In this document: positions 48,492 to 59,179 of the stretch, one piece after another
Position numbering within the stretch: the stretch's first letter is position 1
Layout of the letters: every line of letters starts with the position of its first letter
Source of the DNA: Pyricularia pennisetigena
Lineage: Eukaryota; Ascomycota; Sordariomycetes; Magnaporthales; Pyriculariaceae
Assembly (NCBI RefSeq): GCF_004337985.1
Contig: NW_021940920.1
Location: 728,549 to 792,548, forward strand
DNA length: 64,000 nucleotides
Direction of reading: 5' to 3'
Translations under genes and position numbers: made by a program
Notes under the pieces: model-generated
Databases searched by the model: none
What the model was told of the DNA's origin: nothing
The model's input: only the letters and a program-made list of their open reading frames with translations

Positions 48492-49344
48492 CATATGCCG
48501 AACAGCCAAGACGAGAAAAAAATCGGTAATTCAATAGGGTTGTGTGATACGGCGATCCCGGTATTCGGGATGGACTCGACATTGTGACGTTGCTGAGGCG
48601 TGGTCCTGCCACACTCTGGCGCAGCGCCCCTGGGATTGCAACCAAACAAAACCCTGGAAACGAACGGAAATTTTTCCTCGCTGTAAATATTACATACCAC
48701 ATAATACTCTGCTCTGTATACTGCCAGGATCTGAGGTCAGAAGAAACCTTGTTACAAACCCAAGAAAGTCCTGTGTATTCACCCCCTAGACTACACCCAC
48801 GCGGCCGGACAGGCAGGACAGGGTATGTGAAATTGAGGCCCGGGGACCTAGGCAGACTTGGCGTGCCTTCGTATCATAGCGTACCGGTACCACCGTCAAA
48901 GAAGGGATTAGGTGCACGCCCCCCTGGCTCTCGGTGAGACTGGTCAGGATTTTGTTCACTCCATTCGTATACAGTGGCAAGGGGATGGGGTCTTCAGAGA
49001 GAAATCCCCCCCATGCAAAGCTGAAAATCATATCGCCCAAAAAGCCCATCGAATCCTCTAACCTCACCGGTCTCCCTGCATGGGCAAAAGAGAGCCAAAC
49101 AATGGCCGCTCGGCGGCGCCGGACCACCGTCAAAATCCCATCTCTGAGGCTTGTGTACGTGGATGAAGGGCTCGGTTGGTATAAGGTAACACGACTAACC
49201 CAGGTGCCATGTATCTCTTTCCCTTGGGCTGATCCGGTCCACTTCCCGTCGCCCAGAACATGACTATGCAACGCTTTGCTTATAGTCTGCAACCCGCAAC
49301 TGCTTGGGCATTATCCACTGGATAGCCCAGCACAAATCTCGCAA

Positions 49345-50580
49345 ATGTACTCACCTTCTTTTGTGAACCCATCCTCGATTTCCCCCACTGCCCTCGTCAG
49401 AGGCCCAAGCGGTGAGAGTTGGGGCCGCATTTCCAAGCAAAATATAGGAATGCGCAGGTTACTGGGCATTATGTACGAGCTCCGAGATTCGCCTGGCAAA
49501 GGCAAGGGTCTGTTTGCCTCGGCGGCCGGCGTCCGGCAGGGCGATCGCATCATTGCCGAAGCCCCTATCCTCACCATCGACCTTGCCCAGTTCCGACTGC
49601 CGCCAGCAGAGCTCGAGCTGCACCTCGAGGAGAAACTACAGAGTTTGGAAGCTGACCAGCGTGCCGATTTCATGTCCCTGTCAACCAACGGCGCCAACGA
49701 AAGCCACCCGCTGTCCTCCAGGTTCCTCACCAACGCGCTCGGGACCGACGAAAATGGCAACGACGACAGGCAGGATCAGCAGGAACAAGAGCAAAAACGT
49801 CGCCAAAAGCCACAAGGCAATACCGTCCCAGCCGTGTTCCGCAATGCTTCCCGCCTCAACCACTCGTGCATCCCTAACTGTCACTATTCGTGGGACCAGG
49901 CCACGCGCACATGTCTAGTACACGCGATTACAGATGTGTCCCCGGGCGACGAGCTCACAGTCGCCTACAACTCGCATGGCACCGCCAAGACCATGGCTGA
50001 AATGGAGACCACCCTGCAGTTTAGGTGCGCATGCCCTCGTTGCAGCCTACCGCCGGACGAAGTAGCGGCGAGCGACGAGCGGCGGCGTGAGTTGAATGCC
50101 ATATTGGCCGAGGTGGATTTGGCGTACCGGGCGGCGGACCCGAGAGATCATAGCAGGATGGTGTATGAGGACAACAAGAAAGGAGAGGAAGGGGTATATG
50201 GGCGACAAAAGTGTATCAGTAACGTTCATACGCAGCCGTCGCCGTCGTTTTTCGCACCGGCACGGATCCTACCGCTGTGTCGCAGGATCGTGGCGCTCCA
50301 GCAGCTCGAATTCGGCAGCGCGCCGACCACAATGACGTACGAGCTGGGTTTGGCAATGCATTACGCCAGCAGCAGCTGCTTCCTGCACGACGACTACGTG
50401 CGGGCTTCTGCGTTTGCGGCCAGGGCGCTGGCGGCTTTTACAGTGTGCGAGGGTGCTGACGGCCAGAACGCGCGGACATATCGCGACCTGACGCGGGATC
50501 TCGCCAGTACCATACGGTCCAAGAAGCCTCTGGCCGGTAACCAGCAGGCGTATGACCGTTGGTTGTGGTTGCCTGAGTAG
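49345..50580 (+). CDS. SMYD-like SET-domain protein
   Basis: A single open frame encodes 411 residues from the ATG at 49345; later in-frame ATGs at 49450 and 49471 would give 376 or 369 residues, and the conserved part begins only at YELRDSPGKGKGLFA (about 43-57). The SET domain is split by a variable insert of the SMYD/SET5 kind and has the cofactor-binding NHSCIPNC (172-179) and GDELTVAYNS (201-210). A post-SET cysteine cluster (CACPRC) follows, then a helical C-terminal region. Proteins of this fungal group are annotated as SET domain-containing 5-like and methylate lysines on histones or other proteins; the target here is unknown. No MYND zinc finger is seen in the SET insert. The true start is uncertain because the first ~40 residues look unconserved. 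Confidence 0.75.
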   Translation: MYSPSFVNPSSISPTALVRGPSGESWGRISKQNIGMRRLLGIMYELRDSPGKGKGLFASAAGVRQGDRIIAEAPILTIDLAQFRLPPAELELHLEEKLQSLEADQRADFMSLSTNGANESHPLSSRFLTNALGTDENGNDDRQDQQEQEQKRRQKPQGNTVPAVFRNASRLNHSCIPNCHYSWDQATRTCLVHAITDVSPGDELTVAYNSHGTAKTMAEMETTLQFRCACPRCSLPPDEVAASDERRRELNAILAEVDLAYRAADPRDHSRMVYEDNKKGEEGVYGRQKCISNVHTQPSPSFFAPARILPLCRRIVALQQLEFGSAPTTMTYELGLAMHYASSSCFLHDDYVRASAFAARALAAFTVCEGADGQNARTYRDLTRDLASTIRSKKPLAGNQQAYDRWLWLPE

Positions 50581-53307
50581 GTGTCCATCAAAGGAGAGGG
50601 GAGAACTTTGGGTTGTGGTCAAAACAAGAAGAGAAAGAAGAAAGAAAGCCGGGGCGGAAATGAATGTGATGAGCGGTGGAAAACAACACAAACAGAAACC
50701 ACTCGAGGTTTCTCGTACAACGAATATTGTTGTGCAGCAGTCGTGGCTTCCTGACTTGAACTGCGCCGTAATGAGGGTTTAGGAATCAGTGTTGAAGAAG
50801 GTACCATCTCCGTGTGCATTGGCGTTCTTGCTGTGGCTGCCCCTGAGCGTCTTTTCTGCCCAATGCCAAAGCAAGCCATGGTCAGCGTCAATACTGTAAG
50901 CCCTGTATGAAGAAGAAGTACCTGATTCCCAACCTGATAGGTCCCTGCCCTTTGTGCAGAATCCAGAGAATGTGAGAAAGATATGGACAAAACAATCTCA
51001 AGATACTTTCACTGCCGGAGACATTTGAGGTTACTTCAAGCAGGCTATTAGTATTGGGTCTGTTTATCCTGACTTGGGCGAGTGACGGGGAAATGGCTAT
51101 ATCTATATTTATTCAGACTCTATGAGTCCCTGACTGGCCAAGCGCCATTTAACGTGACAAGTCCTGTCAATTCCATATGTTGTGTTCAGTATGCATGTGG
51201 AGGACGCAGTGCACGCTCGCTTGTTTCAAGGTTGCATTCCGGAAGTGCCCAGCCTGCAATATCACATGTGGTGCAAGCAACGCCTCTCTCGCCACTCGGA
51301 GGTTTTTGTTTTCGTGTTCCCATATAGCCAAAACTGGCCTCAAATGCATGGTAGAAACCATTGGCTGCATGAGGAAGACTGGAGCAGAGATCCGAATGTC
51401 GCCAGCCTCTTTTGCATTTGGTCGTCCAGGATGGAACGATGTTGATTATAGTTGATTCTGAGTTTCTACTACCAGAGTGACGAGTCATCTTACGCGCAGA
51501 GAACAAAGACGGAATATGATCGATTTCACCAGATCCGAATTCGACGGCTGTTTGGTAGCCCAGGAGGCCGTCACCCTGTCGCCTCCCGACTTGCAGCAAT
51601 CCAAGTACATGTTTATTGCTGCCGTTTGTCACCATATGATCACGACTCGGCATGTTTCTCTTCTGCTAAATCAATGATGGCCTTGATACCCTTCTCATCC
51701 CTCCTAATAGTTGTACACAGGTGTGGTCTCACAACACTGCAGCTGCAGTCGGCGAGAATGCCATTGGTCCAACAGCCGCTCGATTTTAGGCTCATCTTCA
51801 CCAACCCCACACAATCGTCTGAACAATCCCAGTGCGATGGCTGCAATTAAACCATGCGATAGGCATCACGCCTCAAGTGGTAAGAGTGGTAGACCTGAGG
51901 TGAAGATGCGCATTGCATACCTAGATAGGTATTGTGGGTGTATGTGGTAACGAACACGATTGCTATTTAAGGGTTAGATATGCCATGAGTCTTTTACTCT
52001 TTTTGTAACTAGATATAGCGGGGTGCTTGTTCCAATAAGCTGGACGTATCGTTGCTATAACCCTTTGCATGCAGGACAGTCGGAAATACCAAAATTTGGG
52101 ACTGCACAGATCTCTTGGTTTCAGACACTTGGACTAAGTAGGGAATACCATCACAATCTTGTTTGACCATCAAATCAGCTTTACTCAATAAATGAAAGTG
52201 CAGATAAATAGTGTTCTACGACTCAACAATGACAACCAACCAGGATCAATACTCAGTACGTCAACGTGGGGGATCCCCAACCATCGGGTTAATTTGGTGT
52301 GGGTTGGCTGATCTAGTTTGTTCGCAACAAGTCATGCAATAACTATTTTTGTACTTTTGATCCATGCGGCGGGACGGGATATGATTGAAATGGCCAACTC
52401 GACACAACGTGTCAAAGTGAAAAAAAAAAGAGTTGAGATGAACCAGCAAATAATCGATCTAGGCAAGGGAAAAAAAAAAAAAAAACGAAAACCAAGCAGG
52501 TGGGTGGCTCTGGGTAGTGGTAATCTGATTCTGATTTTGATTGGGTGGTGAGCGACCTACACGTGCCGGCACCTCTTTGTGTCTCGAGGAAAAAAAATGA
52601 CGAAAAGGGCATGAAAAAACAAACACGACAATACCGAGAGCCAAGAAAGCCAGACTGTAGTTAATATATTGACGTCGCCGGATTTGAGCCGCTCGGTGAG
52701 GCTATGCAATACCTTATGTATGCCAAGGAAGCGGGCTCGACGGGCATTGACAACCCACAGAGTCTTGGCATGTTGGGTTTCTGTCGAGGTGGCTGTAAAC
52801 TGCTTATCCATCTCAAGGTTGAGGATTAAAAAAATCATAACAGACTAGCACCACATTAGCTCCATAACAAAGACAAGATTAGCTTCACAGCCTCCGGCAG
52901 TTTGATGCGTATGTGTGTGCCTTGCGTGATGCCAAGAGAAAATGGGCGTTCGCATGCAAGTAGTGTAGTTATCTGATGAATCAAAAGCAAAATAATACCG
53001 GTAGACCACCGGGAATTATGTTCTGAGCCCCGCCAAGAACCAGTGGCTGAACTCTCTTTCCAAAGCCGCAAAAACCCAATTTGCTAGAATTCTTTTGGAA
53101 ACACTTTAGAAACTATTCTCCCGTGGCTAGCTCCCGCATTTCTGCAACAACAAAAGAAAAAAGATCGGCAATTCTTTTTTGTTGTTGTCTTGTTTACGGT
53201 TTACTTTCTCTATTCTTGGCGTTGTAAAGTTTACCCAGAAGTGCCGGGCTCAGATGAACCTTCGGTCGGATACGGGCGTTAGAACATGCCCTTCTTGTCC
53301 GTCACAC
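50581..53307. other. Intergenic stretch after the SET gene
   Basis: I see no supportable gene. The longest frame (51186-51653, minus, 155 codons) overlaps several others and has no domain. A runs lie at 52420-52428 and 52470-52484. Confidence 0.5.
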
Positions 53308-53439
53308 NNNNNNNNNNNNNNNNNNNNNNNNNNNNNNNNNNNNNNNNNNNNNNNNNNNNNNNNNNNNNNNNNNNNNNNNNNNNNNNNNNNNNNNNNNNNN
53401 NNNNNNNNNNNNNNNNNNNNNNNNNNNNNNNNNNNNNNN
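53308..53439. other. Assembly gap (132 N)
   Basis: A run of N in intergenic DNA. Frames that appear to cross it are artefacts. Confidence 0.98.
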
Positions 53440-56400
53440 CCCCAAAAACAATCCTTGGAGGCCCGTCGCGGCCGGCTAAGCAGAACAGAGCCCCCAAGAT
53501 CGGCCGAGATGAGCCCGGGAATTTTCTGTGGCCCTTTGTGCAGTAATGAGCGGTCAAGGAGACAATAGGGGGGGAGGAGTAAGACGGACAAAGTCGCTTC
53601 CAGAGAGGTTGGTTAAAGGCCTAAGGACATACGAGTCATTCGAAAGAAATGCACAAGATACTGTTGACATCAATCGCGAGATGGCCGCCACAAGTCTTAA
53701 TCGGGGACGAATCGATATCGAGTCTTCTTTGATGATAGGGCGATTCTGACCCGCCCGGTTAAAAGAAAATGTGGACAAATTTCCGCTGTCATCGTCTTTT
53801 GGTGGTATTCTTCAGGGATAGACCCTGACCATGTTACGCAATAGCGCCTATTGAATGCAAGTCAAGGTGGGGTTAACCCTCAACCTGTTGTGTGCGTGTG
53901 TGTGCGCGTTTATTGTTTTTTTTTTCTGTCTCGCTGGCCTCTGGTGCTTATTTGTTGCTTCTTCATGAATGCACATTTGCATTGGGGGCATACATGGAAT
54001 TTCCCTGACGCTTTGATGAATCCCATACTGCTACCATCGATTCAATCCTACTGACACAAGTCAGAGACTCTGGGTACTTGTCAGCTTGGAAAATCTGGGA
54101 CAGTAAGGGGAAAAGGCCCTACAAACACTGTCTGTTTTCCATGCCCTGAAGACCCCGTCACGGGGTTTGTACTGTATATGCGGGCGGTGCTCCAAGGTAA
54201 ACAAACTATTATTACTCTCATTTTCTGTTTGTTGGGAGGAAAGGAGGAAGCCGGAGATAGAAAGCTGAAATGGGGGCCCCGCAGAATGGGGATGGCGTCA
54301 TGGGGAAACTTGAGACCATTAATCCCCTATCTCACCTACCCAGTCAAGACCCTCAATGCACACGAAGCAGCGACAAATCCCACATTCCAGGTGTGCCAGC
54401 TTGTTTGTTAAGTAAACCTGAGGCTGTTATTTGTTAATGCCGTGGAAAAACATATATCATAATGAATACAGGTGACAGCACACCTGGTCAATTACTATGC
54501 TATGGTTAATTCCAACTGGCGGTCAATCCACTTGCGTCGTCATCCATGGATACCCTGATTTACCACTACCACAAAATCGTGTCCCTTATTCCTTTTGCCG
54601 CCATCTCCTCATTGATGTCGACTAGCCATAGGGAAAACGAGACGACGAAAATGCGGAACAATCATAGAATAATCCCTGATCCTATGATGCAATTTTAGAG
54701 GACCCCTTCTCCGCCGAGACCCCATATATATCACTTGACCCATGATGAAAGCGAAGCGACGGGTCCCACGATTGCGTACAGTACTGGCCGAGATGCTTAC
54801 CCAGCTACTAACTCTTTGCGTAATAGCCACATTTCGTCCGGACGAGTCGTACTAACAAAAATCCATTTTTATTCCTCTTCTCACATAATGCTCATTTACC
54901 TTATCGCGTCTCGGCACTCGGCAAATACGCTAACAAATGTAGGTGAGTGGGCAGACCTTCGTCTCAGGCCGACGAGAGCATGACAGAAGGCATGGGAAAA
55001 TGTGACCNNCCCCCCCCCCCCCCCCCCTAAAAAAGTAAACTCATTGGATGCTACCGTCGCACCTTGGTCGCATTTTGGCGCCTGCCTTAACCCGAAGAAA
55101 AAAGAGGCACCGGACAAGCAGACTTTTTACCATCTCGCACTTAATCAGGGTGAACGACCGTCTTGGCACGCTTCTAGCAAAGTCGAATGAATTGCTCTGA
55201 TGTGTAGTACTATCTGGGTATTGTACATCCTTGAATGAGGAATGACTTGACAGCATAGAACAACTCAAGTCGACAGCCCTGGTAATCAAAACCTGGGGGG
55301 AATGATACCGAGTTACTGGTTGACTGAAGGAGCTTTTGTCCTTGATTTGACAAATCGATCGGAACCGTACCTGGTTGGTTCTGATGCGCTGCAGCTTCGG
55401 ACGCAATCGAAATTGTCCAGAAGGAGGATTAAAAGAGAAGTGTGGTAGAGGGAAACAAGCCAATCACGGCGCCGTCATGACCATCCACACTTCCATTCAT
55501 TTCCGCGTCGGCCTCTTGGTCGGGCCACTGCCTTCGCTGACATCCCATCATCTCAAAAGAGCAACTCAGCCAAGAGAAATCTTGTCTTACCCACTGACTA
55601 CCTTGTATTGTCCGTCGCCACTGTCTACAGCATGACTGTGCACTCCAAAACTGTAACTTCGCCCGAGTGAACCACAGATCCGGTACGAATGTTCGCCCAC
55701 GTTTGCTGGCTGCTGAACAACATTTGGTGGAGCAAACAGCGGAATCAAACCAAATGTTAGTTGGTTTGGAAAGGGTGGGATACCCCACCATACGCCCCCA
55801 CTTGCAAGACTACCCACCCCAAAAGCGCACATACCTCCGCGGGGGTCACGTCAAGGACTTGGCACCGCTCGTACCAAGCCTGCTGCACTAGCGAACAAAA
55901 TCTAGCAGCTGTGACTTTTTTTGAAGCTACAAATCGTTAGGCGAGCCAGTCAAAAGCCTGCAACAAGGACATTTGTCAGACAACCTAGAAGGAGAGTATT
56001 GTAGAGAAAAAGTAAGTTCAAAACAAAAGGCTCATATAATCCGGGGTGAGGCTGGATTGACCGCTTCGACTCGATGAGGACATATTGGAAGTGAGGCCAT
56101 TCCCGAAGACGTACGGCGATGATCCCAACCTACACCGTCGAAGACAAAAGCAAAAAAGATACAATGACAAAAGTTGTCCATACCTGGACCAAGTTGTCCA
56201 TGAAATGAAACATCGAACTCAACATTGAAAGAGGAAGTTCGATGGACAATTCCCAGCCAAGCCAAGCCAAGCCGGATAGCCCTGCTCGCTATGACAAAAA
56301 TATCAGTAGAAGTTTGTTTGCAATTGCCAAGAAGTTACCGCGCCGAGAGGCTTTTTAGGCTTCGGTGTGAATTGACAAGACAGTGCGCTTTGTAAAGATG

Positions 56401-59179
56401 ATCATCATTAATGAAAACAATGGTGTACCGATAGGAAACAAAAGGCCAAGTGAGGCTCTATTGCCGGTGCGTCGCACCCCTCCCTCACCGTCGTAGGATT
56501 TAAGAAACTTGCTCCACTGGGGGTTGTCCAGCCTATATTACTTTATATGGAGTTTATAAACCCACACAATATTACTACTATACGATTAACAAATCATAAC
56601 AATTTGAATGTTTGTACTGTACAAGTCGGATTGTGGGGGGGCTCCCCCAATCGCCCTTTCACATTGGGAAAAAAAAGTAGAGCAAAAAAAAAGTGCCAGC
56701 ACCAGCCTGCGTCTCGGCACGCGGGACCCAAAGCAAGGTAGTACTGGGTGCGTGCTTGTTTCCCGCCTTACATATGATGTGGCCGACGACGGACCTATTT
56801 GTAAACACTCAAGCGCGGATGGGGTTTCCGACGGTGTGATGTACTGACTGACGCTGGGGATTCTGCATAGGAGAATGCTTCCGTTTTTTTCCCCCTCTCC
56901 TTTTCGCGGTCATATTCTTTTCTATTCTCCATTTCCCCTCGTATTCCATTCGCTTTGACGTCCCGACTCTTACACATTTTGGTCTCAACTAATCAGCCAA
57001 TCGAGTACTGATTGGTAATAACGTATGAATATGTTATGTCAGTTAGAAGTTACAAATTCAGCATAGCATACTGACTGTGGGCTCTCGGACTGGAGGTAAC
57101 TGTTACGAGTTACGAGACGACACCCCCATACTCGGTTCTCCATGTAATATCGTCCCTGCCCACTTTTCCTAGTTGTGCTCCTACGCTGCAAGCATATCGA
57201 TACATACCCTCATCCTCCACTTTCTCTTTTCGAAACTGGACGCGGCTTTTTTCGGGGACAGACCTGTATTGCGTGTTTTAAAACAACACTTGCTTCCCCC
57301 ATTTTGATCGATATGATGTTGACTATCGAGTGTTAAGAAGACGAAGAAAAATGGAACAATTTTGCGTGTTGAAAACTTCTTAATCCGTCGTCTTCTCCCT
57401 CGTGAAGGTCCTTTGATGGTCGTTCCTCGTTTAGCCCATCAAGTGGCCTTAGTTTACTTTACTGTTTTATTAATACTATTTTATCTATTTCTTTTATCCA
57501 CCACCTATTTGGTCATTCTTCGCCTTCAAGTATTTCAAAGGGCTATTCCCGGCAACCTTGTCATCCAACCAATCCAACGTCAGGTTCAAGATACCTCTAC
57601 CGCAGATCCTTGGCTAGGTGCCCACAAAATCCCTCGAAGCGACACCAACACCCTCAAGTCTGGTTTGGGCATGTCATCAGGGAGAGAACTACTGAATACG
57701 CCACGGTAGTCGTCGATGACCCGAGGGATCCGACCTAAAACTTGCAGGCTTGTTTTTTTTTTCCGCGAGCTCTGTCTAGAACTATCCATCTCCCAATTGG
57801 CGTTGCAATTAGCATTAATCAAGTCAACCTATCATCGGGATAGTGCCTTGGCGAAAAGGCACCTCTCTAGGAGACCGGCTTAGACTGGGAAGAAGACCGG
57901 TTCCGACTTTTTTTTTCAGCAACCAAGACCCCAGAAACCAAGAACTAGGACCCAGCAGGCACCACGATTCGGTGCGACACACCCTGCAACCTTGCAACCT
58001 TACCTTGTATGTCTTGCTGCTACGCCTCCTCCCGCATCCGCATTTGAGCTATTTCCGCACCAGCAGCACAGCTCCGTCCACCCCACGGCAGCGTAGAAAA
58101 GACGAGACCGACTTTGTTTTTTGCTCCCCTCCTTAAAGGGGGCTTCTGCGACCACCTTTAGAACGACCTGGACCGCAGTCGGCTTTTACTTTCTACAAGA
58201 AGCAGCTTGGCTTCGTTATTCATATCGATTTTTTTTTGTTGTTGTTGTTCTTCTGCATACCTTTTTAGTTCTCCCAAACTCAACTGAGCGCAAGCCTATC
58301 CAATCTATAGACGAACCAAGCCTGTCCATACCCGATCCCGATCGACGCATAAATTACCCTATCTTGTCCTCCCTGCCCGTGACTTGACAAGACGGTGGGC
58401 GTACAAGGCGCACACGACACCTGCAGCCACCATCCTCGAAGAAGTCTTGGCACCTGACTTTTCACGCGAAAAGCACAAGGAAAGAAAAAAAAAAACAAGA
58501 AGAGGGCAAGATTCAAAGGCCAAGAGGGTGGCATGATTGCAACAACTTGCTTTGGGGAATTCGATTACTTCGAGGAACGAACGAGATTGCCACCACATTT
58601 GCATCAACAGAGAAAGAAGTTGAATCAGGTTTCCTACAGACAATCCGGAGATACGGTTGTCAGTTTACGATTATAAAAGACAAAACACGAAAAGGACGGG
58701 GATCATATTTTCCTGCAGATTGCGTGCTAGCATATGGTGGGATTTTTTTTTTTGGAATCGCTTTCTCCGACTCATAAATCACGAACTCGCTCAGCATTGC
58801 TCGGCGACCCTTTTTTTCCTTAACTGTTGCTTGGTTGCCTAGGGTTGGTGTGGCTGGGGTTTCCTCTCTTTTGTGACCCAGTTGAGTGAAATCCACCATT
58901 CCATCCCAGGACCTGCCCGCCCGACCGGCCGATAGCCCGCCCAAGCCGACCTTGACACACTACACCACACACCACCTTGCAAGCGTCCCAGGCCCCCTGA
59001 CGTAGTGTACTGGCACGAGGTCGGTCCTCCGGCACAAGCACCTAGAAGCAAGGACCGGACCAGAAGGGCACGCACCCCTCAATCGATTTCTACAGCAGAG
59101 AAAGGAAAGCAAAGCAACGGTCCCAAGCTGCAAAGGCTAAACTCCTCCCACTTCGGCCCTTTCACTTTATTTGACAGCC
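53440..59179. other. Intergenic stretch and long leader before the Hal4-type kinase
   Basis: No gene can be supported from 53440 to about 57100. From about 57150 to 59179 the DNA is CT- and T-rich with repeated short frames and upstream ATGs, as expected for a long promoter and untranslated leader. The frame 57362-57709 has a hydrophobic segment but no family signature. Two N at 55008-55009 precede an 18-base C run. Confidence 0.5.
55010..55027. repeat. C homopolymer, 18 bases, next to two N
   Basis: The C run directly follows two ambiguous bases, so its length is doubtful. Confidence 0.9.

Larger units (their letters stand above)
46005..49344. other. Intergenic stretch with long homopolymers
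   Basis: An A run at 47228-47253, a 42-base T run at 47501-47542, an A run at 48473-48491 and many shorter T tracts. Open frames here consist largely of Lys or Phe stretches. I find no gene; the last 300-400 bases probably hold the promoter of the SET gene. Confidence 0.55.

Noticed and set aside
53179..53591. Open frames crossing the second N gap
   Set aside because: Artefacts of N bases; flanks show no family signature.
57362..57709. A 115-codon frame with a hydrophobic segment
   Set aside because: No family resemblance; lies in the kinase leader region and base use matches the surrounding noncoding DNA.
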